DNA of 64,000 nt from the NCBI RefSeq assembly GCF_021601625.1, contig NZ_BQHR01000024.1, forward strand, positions 1 through 64,000, written 5' to 3'. The stretch is from Pseudomonas paraglycinae (lineage in GTDB: Bacteria > Pseudomonadota > Gammaproteobacteria > Pseudomonadales > Pseudomonadaceae). Shown piece by piece: positions 8,878 through 16,662 of this stretch. The notes below the pieces were generated by a model, which was given only the letters and a program-made list of their open reading frames with translations, ran no database searches and was not told where the DNA came from. Within the stretch, counting starts at the first letter, position 1. Each line of letters opens with the position of its first letter. A program made the translations under genes and the position numbers.

Positions 8878-9702
8878 ATGACGTCATTGGAAAAGTATCT
8901 GCAATCACCAGCGCTGACTGCCCTGAAAACCAGACTCACGTGGCGTGGTGCAACTTTGGGCTGCTGCCTTGTCTTGATCGCAAGCTGTAAGACCGAACCG
9001 CCCAACACCTTCAAATTCACAGCCGATCTACCACCGGGGTTTGCCTACGTCGCAGCGGTTTATTACGTACCCGAGAAAGGTCAGACCTGCACCCTCGACA
9101 GACGCGACAACCTTGCGCCGGTGTTCAACAGCAAGTGGCGCACGGAGTACAAGCCTGATGCCGAAATCACGATTCGCAAGATTGTTAAGGGGTGTCCGTT
9201 GGTCGTGAGGCGAATCGAATTGGAGATCAACTCGGCGTACGGCAAGGATTGGAGCGACTTCAGCCGTGACGAAGCCATGGTTTTCATCCGTGATGATCTG
9301 GAGGAGCAGTTCAAAGGCGTATTCAACGAGGCCGGTGAAAGCACCTTCCACGGTCAGTGCGAGTGGTGGTTTCGCACCTCGGGCAAACCGCGAATTCTAA
9401 GAAAAATCCTGGATTGCAGAACGGTCGATGCCCAAGGAGCACGTGCCTACGGGAAGACCTTCGGGGCTTTTAACCCTGATCAACTGCCGGGCAAAACGGT
9501 GAGGATGAAGATTACTTTGGCAGAGGAAGAGAAACCCGGATGGGGGGATACGTGGGTGAAAGTTCCGAATGGCTGGAAGCGATGCCTGGGTGATGGATAT
9601 GACGATCCGCATGCCTATTGCAACGGCAATTACACCGACTTCAGCACATTCAAAATGCCTGATGGCCGAGTCTGCACCATTTATCCGGGCTGTACGGAAT
9701 AA
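8878..9702 (+). CDS. Candidate T6SS immunity lipoprotein, copy 2
   Basis: 274 residues, a close paralogue of copy 1. Long stretches are almost identical at DNA level, for example 8518-8668 against 9355-9505. The lipobox is LIASC at about residue 37, because this copy carries about 17 extra N-terminal residues (MTSLEKYLQSPAL...) before the hydrophobic segment. That extension resembles the start of copy 3 and of the lipase effector rather than of copy 1. The eight mature-domain cysteines are kept. The region around EEEKPGWGDTWVKVPNG differs from copy 1, which there matches copy 3. Presumed periplasmic inhibitor of the downstream lipase or of related enzymes from other strains. Confidence 0.75.
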   Translation: MTSLEKYLQSPALTALKTRLTWRGATLGCCLVLIASCKTEPPNTFKFTADLPPGFAYVAAVYYVPEKGQTCTLDRRDNLAPVFNSKWRTEYKPDAEITIRKIVKGCPLVVRRIELEINSAYGKDWSDFSRDEAMVFIRDDLEEQFKGVFNEAGESTFHGQCEWWFRTSGKPRILRKILDCRTVDAQGARAYGKTFGAFNPDQLPGKTVRMKITLAEEEKPGWGDTWVKVPNGWKRCLGDGYDDPHAYCNGNYTDFSTFKMPDGRVCTIYPGCTE

Positions 9703-9714
9703 GGAGGTTTCGCC

Positions 9715-10542
9715 ATGACATCAATTCAAAAGGAGCTGCAATCTCCAACACTGACCTCCCCGACGATTGGACTCGCGCTGCGCAGTGCGACTTTGGTTGT
9801 TTGCCTTGCCCTCATCGCTGGGTGCAAAACCCAACCGGCAAATACATTCACTTTCACGGCAGAGCTACCGCCAGGGTTCGCCTATGAAGCCCTCGCAGAG
9901 TATGAGCCGATCAATAGTAGTGAAAACTGCAGAGCCATAGACCTCCGCAAAACAGCCAACAGATACAACAGGAATTGGCGAGAAACGTACGAGCCGGTTT
10001 CCGAAATCGCCATCCGCAAGACCATCAATGGTTGCCCGATGGTAATACGTCGAATTGATCTGGACATCAGAGCCGCCTACGGGAAGGACTGGAGCGACAT
10101 TAGCGCTGATAGTGCAGCTGTTGTTATACGGTCGGAATTGGACGATCGCTACAAAGGCACTTTTAACCATAAAGGTCTAAGCATTTTCTACGGCCAATGT
10201 CAGTGGCTTTTTCGCACCTCAGGTAAGCCGAGGATCCTGCGAAAAATACTCGACTGCAAGGAAACCGATGCTCAGGGCACTCCACAGCCGGGGCGCCCGT
10301 TTGCGGCATACACCCACGATCAACTTCCAGGCACAACCGTGAGGATGAAAATCAAAGTAGCAAGGGAAGAACAACCTTACTTCAGGGACACCTGGGTAAA
10401 TTTTCCAAATGGCTGGAAGCGATGCTTAGGCGACAACTTTGAGGATCAGTACGCCTTTTGTTATGGCAACTACACCGACTTCAGCACTTTCACAATGCCG
10501 GATGGCCGAGTCTGCACCATTTATCCAAGTTGCACTGAGTAA
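9715..10542 (+). CDS. Candidate T6SS immunity lipoprotein, copy 3
   Basis: 275 residues, the most divergent of the three paralogues and visibly lower in GC. Lipobox LIAGC near residue 37 after the extended N-terminus MTSIQKELQSPTLT. The eight mature-domain cysteines are conserved, ending VCTIYPSC. The C-terminal third (AREEQPYFRDTWVNFPNGWKRC) is closer to copy 1 than to copy 2. The ribosome site AAGGAGG overlaps the preceding stop, and the same arrangement recurs before the lipase 12 bases downstream. As the copy next to the effector it may be the cognate immunity protein; that is inference. Confidence 0.75.
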   Translation: MTSIQKELQSPTLTSPTIGLALRSATLVVCLALIAGCKTQPANTFTFTAELPPGFAYEALAEYEPINSSENCRAIDLRKTANRYNRNWRETYEPVSEIAIRKTINGCPMVIRRIDLDIRAAYGKDWSDISADSAAVVIRSELDDRYKGTFNHKGLSIFYGQCQWLFRTSGKPRILRKILDCKETDAQGTPQPGRPFAAYTHDQLPGTTVRMKIKVAREEQPYFRDTWVNFPNGWKRCLGDNFEDQYAFCYGNYTDFSTFTMPDGRVCTIYPSCTE

Positions 10543-10554
10543 GGAGGTTTCACG

Positions 10555-12741
10555 ATGGAATCAATTGAAAAGGATCTGCCGTCGCCGTTAGGCGGCCGCA
10601 TGCTGACATGTCCTGCCGGTGGCAAATGGACAAGTTTTCAACTCATCGATGAGTTTTACTCGGGTGAGCCCTATGCTGGATTGGCCTATGTCGCCACTGA
10701 TTCGGAAGGCCATAAATACATAGGACGTCTGGATGCAGCGGGCAAGGGCAGAGTGGACTATCACTTTGCGGGGCCTATATCGTTGCTATTTGATCAATCG
10801 TATGAAGGAAAGGAACAGCTCTACTCAAGTTTGCAAAGCAGGCGACATTACCCCCTAAAAATAACCGAACTTCAGGTACGCGCCGAAAAAACTCGTTATC
10901 TGAACCGGAATGCCACCCGCACACGGGAACGACCCGAGATTGCTGACGGTGCAGACTACTTTCAAGTCGAAGTCCGTCACCTGGTCAGATATGCCTCGCA
11001 TCTGCCACCCGAGGTGTATCGCGATTACCCTCTCGACTCCGGCTGTGCAGCCATCATGCGCGAACACGGCAAACTGGGTGTCGCTCTGATGCCACAACGT
11101 CACACTGTTCTTGAAGTGCGCCCGTTACGCGCGTTGCGACCGATGTTATCCACAGCTCCGCAATTCTGTGCACTCAATCTGTACCAGCTCTCATTGATGG
11201 CAACCTTGAGCTACTGCCCCTTCGGTCAGAAGCCAGAAAGTGCTCCCATCAAAGAAAATCGAGTGACCTTTCCTTTGCAACCCAGCGTAGGCAATTGGTT
11301 TGGCGACGCCTTGGCCAAGTCCGACGAACTATGGAAAGTCGACTCGAATCAAATCAAAGCCTATTACCCTCTGTACGAAGACGTGCCGTATTCCAAACGC
11401 CTGGAAATCGTTCCATTCGACTCGGATCTGTACGAAGTGAATGACCCGAAGAGGATCGAGTCGCAAGAACATCCAGCCAAGGTTCACTTCCTTGATGACA
11501 GAAGCGAAGGAAATGAGGCTACCGACACCCAAGCCTTCATCACCCACAACGACGAACTGATCCTGATCGCCGTTCGCGGCACCGCCGAGATCGTCGCCGA
11601 TGGGTTACGCGATGCCGATGCCTTGCAGGTGCCGTTTGCGGAAGGCGAAGGCCAGGTACATCGAGGTTTCTATGAAGCGGCCAAAAAAGCTGGCGCATTC
11701 GCCGTCAATTACCTCGAAAAGTTCTACACCGGCCAAACACTCCTGATCTGCGGCCACAGCCTCGGTGGCGCAATCACGCTGCTGCTGGCCGAAATGCTCC
11801 GCCGTAGGCCTGAGGGCTACAAAATCCAGCTCTACACCTACGGCGCCCCCCGCGCCGGCGACGCGGATTTCGTTAAGGGTGCAGCCGATCTCGTGCATCA
11901 CCGCATGGTCAACCACAACGACCCGGTGCCCAGCGTGCCCGGCAGCTGGATGAACACCAAGGCCGATATCTACGGCACCGGGGCAGCGCTGACCTTCGTG
12001 AATGTCCCGCTCGGTCTGTCGGTGTTCGTCGCGGGCATCACCAACTGGACCGGGGAAGCCTACGACCACCACGGCCGTTTGCGACACGCCATGCCGGTGG
12101 AGTTCGGCCGCCAGCAGGTGTCGTCAATCCTCTGGGAGCCGGGCTGCGACACCATCACCCAGCACGCAGCCTGCGACGTGGCGATCCGGCAGCGGCACGG
12201 CCTGCCGGATCGGCCGACGTTGCTCAAGCAGATCTTCGACGCCGGGCACCATTCGATGACCGGGGCCTACATCCCGGCGTGCTGGGCGGTGTTGCGGCGT
12301 TGGCAGGAGGCACAGGAGTCAAACCGCACGCTGGTTACCGAGCGAGAATTCGCGCTGGTTGAGACAGCGCTGCAGCGCATCACCGATCAGTTGCGCCGCC
12401 AGCGCAGCAATTTGCCGGGACGGCCGGACAGCTATGTGCGCAGCCGGAAAAACATCGTCGAAGCGCTCAATCATGAAATCGAGAACATCCGCACGACCCG
12501 CGAACGGCTGGCCAGTCTGCGGCACCGGCGCCTGACGACCACGGATGTTTATGGATCGCTGGCAGAACAACCGGAACGTCTGGCCGAAAGCCTGCCGCGC
12601 TGGCAGCTGCACCGGGAAAACCAGGCAGAAGAACAGCTCGCCATGGCACCTGACGCCGCCGAGGATGACCCGCTGCTGGTAACGCTCTACGGTCACAGAA
12701 TTGGCGCGCCCCACACTTTCGACATTGACTCGATCATCTGA
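10555..12741 (+). CDS. Type VI lipase effector (class-3 lipase fold, Tle-like)
   Basis: 728 residues, no signal peptide. Residues 18-70 (CPAGGKWTSFQLIDEF..., then LDAAGKGRVDYHFAGP) form a small beta domain seen in Pseudomonas T6SS lipases. The catalytic part is a class-3 lipase: LIAVRGT oxyanion region, nucleophile elbow GHSLGG with Ser402, TYGAPRAGD, a likely acid Asp456 in NHNDPVPSVPG and candidate His505/506 in YDHHGRLRH. The C-terminal 150 residues are helical and Arg/Glu-rich. Such effectors hydrolyse membrane phospholipids of rival cells; by fold it is nearest to the GxSxG class (Tle2-like), but I cannot fix the class. The adaptor and VgrG upstream are presumably its delivery partners. 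The first ~900 bp are less GC-rich than the rest, suggesting a mosaic origin. It ends one base before the convergent GNAT gene. Confidence 0.85.
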   Translation: MESIEKDLPSPLGGRMLTCPAGGKWTSFQLIDEFYSGEPYAGLAYVATDSEGHKYIGRLDAAGKGRVDYHFAGPISLLFDQSYEGKEQLYSSLQSRRHYPLKITELQVRAEKTRYLNRNATRTRERPEIADGADYFQVEVRHLVRYASHLPPEVYRDYPLDSGCAAIMREHGKLGVALMPQRHTVLEVRPLRALRPMLSTAPQFCALNLYQLSLMATLSYCPFGQKPESAPIKENRVTFPLQPSVGNWFGDALAKSDELWKVDSNQIKAYYPLYEDVPYSKRLEIVPFDSDLYEVNDPKRIESQEHPAKVHFLDDRSEGNEATDTQAFITHNDELILIAVRGTAEIVADGLRDADALQVPFAEGEGQVHRGFYEAAKKAGAFAVNYLEKFYTGQTLLICGHSLGGAITLLLAEMLRRRPEGYKIQLYTYGAPRAGDADFVKGAADLVHHRMVNHNDPVPSVPGSWMNTKADIYGTGAALTFVNVPLGLSVFVAGITNWTGEAYDHHGRLRHAMPVEFGRQQVSSILWEPGCDTITQHAACDVAIRQRHGLPDRPTLLKQIFDAGHHSMTGAYIPACWAVLRRWQEAQESNRTLVTEREFALVETALQRITDQLRRQRSNLPGRPDSYVRSRKNIVEALNHEIENIRTTRERLASLRHRRLTTTDVYGSLAEQPERLAESLPRWQLHRENQAEEQLAMAPDAAEDDPLLVTLYGHRIGAPHTFDIDSII

Positions 12742-12742
12742 C

Positions 12743-13240
12743 TCAAGCCTGTGGATACCACACCAGCCGCTCCGCCGCCGGGTTGCGCTCCTCCACCGCA
12801 AAACCCAGCGCCAGGTAGTGCTGGCGCGCATGGGGGTTGTTGGCCCAGACCACCGTCGCCACCGGGCAGCGCACTTGCTGCGCGGCTTTTTGCACGCCTT
12901 GCAGCACGGTTCGTCCGTAACCTTTGCCCCGGGCCTGTGGAATGAACGCGAGGTACAACACGCGGATTTCATTGACGCCGAAATCGGTGCTGAGTGCGCC
13001 GATGGCCGTGCCGAGTTTTTCTACGATGTAGTGCATGGCGTTGGGATGGTTTTCCCCCATGCCCTGCTCCTGCACCTGAAACTGCTGGGCGACGATTTGC
13101 TGCACTTGCTCCTGCTCGCCGTCGATCCATTGCAGATCCGGCCGCGCCGATTGATAGAGGCTGTGCAGAAATGGCCCGTCCGACGCCCGCGAAGGCCGCA
13201 CCACCAATCCGTCCGCCGCCAGGTTGTCCGTCATCTTCAT
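12743..13240 (-). CDS. GNAT family N-acetyltransferase
   Basis: 165 residues with the GNAT core: the acetyl-CoA loop FIPQARGKGYGRTVL, then VVWANNPHARQHYLALGF, typical of motifs A and B. AGGGAGC lies directly before the ATG and overlaps the stop codon of the M50 gene five bases upstream, so it is co-transcribed as the last gene of the M50/HlyD operon. Substrate unknown. Membership of this operon suggests it may modify a component or cargo of the same system, but a bystander role is equally possible. Confidence 0.85.
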   Translation of the reverse strand: MKMTDNLAADGLVVRPSRASDGPFLHSLYQSARPDLQWIDGEQEQVQQIVAQQFQVQEQGMGENHPNAMHYIVEKLGTAIGALSTDFGVNEIRVLYLAFIPQARGKGYGRTVLQGVQKAAQQVRCPVATVVWANNPHARQHYLALGFAVEERNPAAERLVWYPQA

Positions 13241-13245
13241 GCTCC

Positions 13246-15342
13246 CTAGAAACCGCTTTCCCTGACCCCCAGCGCCGCCATCCGGCGCCAGGCCACGCCG
13301 AGCACCGATTCGCCGCTGCCCTGCAACACCACCACGCCGCGCAGCGGCTGCACCGGGGTCGGTGCCTGATCCAGCGTAGTCAAACGCACGCCGTATTGCG
13401 CCTGCACCGGTTCCGCCCGTTGCTGCTGATCGCGGCGCACGGCAATCGGCCCGTGGTGATCGGAAGTCAGCGCTTCCTGATCGACATAGGCCACACCGTT
13501 GGTGTCGATTTCATTGAGTTGCACCGCGATGGCGGCATGCATCGGGTCGTCGGCGATAAACCGCCCGGTGGCACCGGGCTTGACCCGCCACAGTTCGGCT
13601 TCGGCCAGGTAACCACGCAGTCGCGTGCCGTCCTCGACCACCCGCGCCAGCGCATCCTTGCTCGACAGCCAGCGGCCCGGCGTCAGGTTCGGCAGCAGGT
13701 CACGCACGGTGCCGGCATGGGGTGCGCGTAACTGCAGGCGTTCGCGTTGGGCGGTCAGGCCACGGTATTCCGCCACCGCTTCGGCGAGACGCTGCTCGAC
13801 GATACCCGCGTCGGCAGCGGTTTCACTGCGGCCGGCCTGACGGCGCATCAGCAATTGCTGGATGCGGATTTCCCGGCGAACGATGGCCTGCCGCGAATCG
13901 AGATCGGGTGATTCCAGCTCGATCAGCACGTCGCCCTGAGCCACGGTCTGACCATCCTCGACCTTCACGGCTTTGACCCGCGCCGCCGTCGGTGCGTGCA
14001 AGGCACTGGCGCGACCGCCCTCGAGCATCGTCGGCAATTCCACCGAACTGCGCCACGGCACGATCAGCACCAGCAACAAGCCGAGTACCGCCAGGCTGCT
14101 GAGCAACACCCGAGGGCCGTGAGCCTGTTCGCGGCGGCTCCACCACTGGCGCCACTCACTCATGATCGGCAGGAAGATAAACCACACCAGTTCCACCAGC
14201 ATCAGGAAGATCCCCAATACCTTGAAGAACAGGTGATAGACCGCCAGCGCGATCCCGAAAAACAACGCCGCACGCCATAACCACGAGCCATACCCCCAGA
14301 TCAGCAAACGCCGCTGCATCGTCGGCGACCAAGGCTCCGGCGCCGGCGCGCCATAGCCGAACAAGAACTCACGCAGGCGCCAGCGGCAAAAGGCAAAGGC
14401 CCGGCCCTGAAGGTTGTCGACCTCCCACAAATCGCTGAGCAGAAAGTAGCCATCAAATCGCATGAACGGGTTGAGATTGACCACCAGCGTGGTGATCCAG
14501 GTCGCGCTGGCGAGCATGAACGCCGCCGTGCGACCGGGCCCGTCCGGCAGGAACGACCAGACCAGCAGCGCGATGCTCGCCAGCAGTAATTCCGCCAGCA
14601 CCCCACCGGCACCGATCAGCAGTCGCGCGCTTCGATCATTGACCCGCCAGGCATCGCTGACATCGGTGTAGAACATCGGCAGCAAGACCATGAACGCCAC
14701 GCCCATGCTTTGCACCCGACACCCGGCGCGCTTGGCCATGAACGCATGACCGAACTCGTGACAGAGCTTGGCGAAGAACAGCGCCACACCAAATGAAATC
14801 GCCCCGCCGAGGCTGAACAGGTGCGGGAAGGTGCCGACGAAGCGCTGCCAGTCCCGCGACACCAGAAACACCCCGAGCGCCAGCGTCGCCGGCAGGCCGT
14901 AGCGCAAAACCCTTGGCCCGAAGCGCTCCAGCCACGGCCAGGCACGGTTGAGAAAAGCGTCCGGGCGCCACAGTGGAATGCGGAAGAACAGGTATTGATG
15001 CAGCAGGATTTTCCACAGGCTCTGGCGTTGTACGAGGGCCTTGAGCCGATAACTGGCGCGCTGTTGCTCGTCGAGGGCACTGATCAGATCGTGACCGCGC
15101 AGGAACTCCAGCAGTTGCGCCAACTCGTTGCCGTCGAGGGGCAAACCCGGTTCACGATTGGCGGCGCGCAGCACTTGTTCGGGATCGCCCAGCGACCAGT
15201 GGCGCAACAGGCGCATGGCCGCCGTGCCGAGTTTGAAGTAGCGCCCGCGCACCGGGTCGGCCAACGTCCAGCGCGGCGAACCGTCCAATGCCGGCGCCGC
15301 GGGCGACAATTGCAGGTCGGCACGCAGGCTCGGCAGGGTCAT
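13246..15342 (-). CDS. M50-type membrane metalloprotease with HlyD-like C-terminus
   Basis: 698 residues. The N-terminal ~100 residues resemble a PqqD-like winged-helix segment. The membrane region contains the zinc motif HEFGH (His195, Glu196, His199) and the second M50 signature NPFMRFDG (Asn291 to Gly298), so both halves of the site-2-protease active site are present. After about ten helices, a segment from about 440 has a biotinyl/lipoyl-like half-motif (ARVKAVKVEDGQTVAQGDVLIELE), a coiled coil and a second half-motif (LRAPHAGTVRDLLPNLTPG), the architecture of membrane fusion proteins. This 'peptide zinc metalloprotease' family is found next to HlyD proteins and large secreted proteins. 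It directly abuts the GAF-HlyD gene. No ABC ATPase is in the operon. Role in export or anchoring of an envelope protein is inferred. Confidence 0.85.
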   Translation of the reverse strand: MTLPSLRADLQLSPAAPALDGSPRWTLADPVRGRYFKLGTAAMRLLRHWSLGDPEQVLRAANREPGLPLDGNELAQLLEFLRGHDLISALDEQQRASYRLKALVQRQSLWKILLHQYLFFRIPLWRPDAFLNRAWPWLERFGPRVLRYGLPATLALGVFLVSRDWQRFVGTFPHLFSLGGAISFGVALFFAKLCHEFGHAFMAKRAGCRVQSMGVAFMVLLPMFYTDVSDAWRVNDRSARLLIGAGGVLAELLLASIALLVWSFLPDGPGRTAAFMLASATWITTLVVNLNPFMRFDGYFLLSDLWEVDNLQGRAFAFCRWRLREFLFGYGAPAPEPWSPTMQRRLLIWGYGSWLWRAALFFGIALAVYHLFFKVLGIFLMLVELVWFIFLPIMSEWRQWWSRREQAHGPRVLLSSLAVLGLLLVLIVPWRSSVELPTMLEGGRASALHAPTAARVKAVKVEDGQTVAQGDVLIELESPDLDSRQAIVRREIRIQQLLMRRQAGRSETAADAGIVEQRLAEAVAEYRGLTAQRERLQLRAPHAGTVRDLLPNLTPGRWLSSKDALARVVEDGTRLRGYLAEAELWRVKPGATGRFIADDPMHAAIAVQLNEIDTNGVAYVDQEALTSDHHGPIAVRRDQQQRAEPVQAQYGVRLTTLDQAPTPVQPLRGVVVLQGSGESVLGVAWRRMAALGVRESGF

Positions 15343-16662
15343 TTACAGACCTACGCTCTGGCGCAGTCCGGCGAGCGGACGCCGCAGCAGGTACAAGGCC
15401 AGTGGTGCGCGGTCGCCGAATATTTTCGCAGTGCCACGCAGGCCGATACGCGGCGGAGCGTCGGCGAAATTGGCGTCCAGCCGATAGGCCAATTGCCCGC
15501 CGGCGGTGGGCTGCGCCTCATAGGCCGAGCGTTCGAGGGTGGCGAGGTGGCGTTGCAGCGGATCGCTGTCGAGAAACAGCGCGACTTCGGCGCCCGGCTC
15601 CAGCGAAATCGCATCGCCCACGGCCAGTTCGATACGCAGTTCGGCCTGGCTCGGGTCGGCGATTTCCATCAGCCGTTCGCCGGTCTGCACCGGTTTGCCG
15701 GTCCAGCGCTCGGCATCGGCGAACACCGCAATGCCGTCGCGCTCGGCACGCACTTCGCTGCGGTTGAGCAGTTCGCGGGCGTAGTCGCGTTCGGCGCGTT
15801 TCTGTTCGGCGCGGGCGGCCAGCAGGTCGACCCGGGAGCTGGATTCGGCATCAACGAACGAGCGCTGGGAATTGGCTTTGAGTTCCGCTTCGGCAACCCC
15901 GAGCGCACGCTCGGCGACATCGGCCTGAGCCTTCAGCGTCGTGCTTTCAAAACGCAGCAACAGGTCACCGGCTTTCACGCTCTGGTTGGGTTTGACCAGA
16001 AACTCGGCGATCACCCCGTCCAGCGGTGCGGCGACAACCCGCCCGCCCTGAGGCACCACTTCGGCGGGCGCCAGCACCGACTGGCGCACCGGGATCAACA
16101 GCCCGAGCAACAACACGGCGACCAGCGCCACCTGGCGTTTACGGGTCCAGCGCAGCCGCCAAGGTTTTCGCGGTTGCAACGCCAGCCAGGCATGACTGTA
16201 GGTGTCGCCCAGTTGCGACAGCAGCACTTGCTCGGAAGGGTTCCACGGCAGATCACGGGCCAGCCACAAACCGCCGAACACCTGACCCTGACGGTCGATC
16301 AGCGGCAACCAGAACACTTGCATGGCCGACAGGCTGCGCCAATCGGCCTGAATCGATTCGCCGACCATTTCCGGCGTGATCACCCGCGCCTGTTTCAGCA
16401 CATCCTGCTTGAACAACTGCGCCACAGCCTGCTCGACGAACGCCACGAACGGCGCATTCGGCTCCACCGCGCTGACCCCGGTCACCGCCTGCACCTTGCC
16501 GGCAATCAACAGCGCCGCATGGCGAAAACCGAACAGCGACTGGCCGTCATTGACCAGGCTGTAGGCCAGTTGCGAAATGTCTTGGGCCGCGCGGGTCTGC
16601 CGTTCGAGATCGAGAAACCGCGCGAACACTTGCTCGGCGGCGCCGCTCACCGGGGCGTTCAC
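15343..16662 (-). CDS. GAF domain-HlyD fusion, membrane fusion protein
   Basis: 439 residues in three parts. Residues 1-165 look like a cytoplasmic GAF-type domain (FLDLERQTRAAQDISQLAYSLVNDGQSLFGF..., FWLPLIDRQGQVFGGLWLARD). Then come a basic segment and one transmembrane helix at about 176-190 (VALVAVLLLGLLIPV). The rest is a periplasmic HlyD adaptor with a lipoyl half-motif (GRVVAAPLDGVIAEFLVKPNQSVKAGDLLLRFE), a coiled coil (ALGVAEAELKANSQ...RAERDYARELLNRSE) and the second half (VRAERDGIAVFADAERW). A sensor-like domain on the cytoplasmic side of an adaptor is unusual. It overlaps the next upstream gene by four bases and abuts the M50 gene, so all three are translationally coupled. Confidence 0.8.
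   Translation of the reverse strand: MNAPVSGAAEQVFARFLDLERQTRAAQDISQLAYSLVNDGQSLFGFRHAALLIAGKVQAVTGVSAVEPNAPFVAFVEQAVAQLFKQDVLKQARVITPEMVGESIQADWRSLSAMQVFWLPLIDRQGQVFGGLWLARDLPWNPSEQVLLSQLGDTYSHAWLALQPRKPWRLRWTRKRQVALVAVLLLGLLIPVRQSVLAPAEVVPQGGRVVAAPLDGVIAEFLVKPNQSVKAGDLLLRFESTTLKAQADVAERALGVAEAELKANSQRSFVDAESSSRVDLLAARAEQKRAERDYARELLNRSEVRAERDGIAVFADAERWTGKPVQTGERLMEIADPSQAELRIELAVGDAISLEPGAEVALFLDSDPLQRHLATLERSAYEAQPTAGGQLAYRLDANFADAPPRIGLRGTAKIFGDRAPLALYLLRRPLAGLRQSVGL

Larger units (their letters stand above)
8092..10587 (+). repeat. Tandem triplication of lipoprotein gene plus start of the next gene
   Basis: Three successive units share coding sequence, the 12-base spacer with AAGGAG(G/A)TTTC, and the first dozen codons of the following frame. 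Each junction has the ribosome site overlapping the previous stop codon. The similarity extends into the first 11 codons of the lipase gene (MESIEKDLPSP against MTSIQKELQSP), so the ancestral duplicated unit seems to have ended inside the effector gene. Confidence 0.7.
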
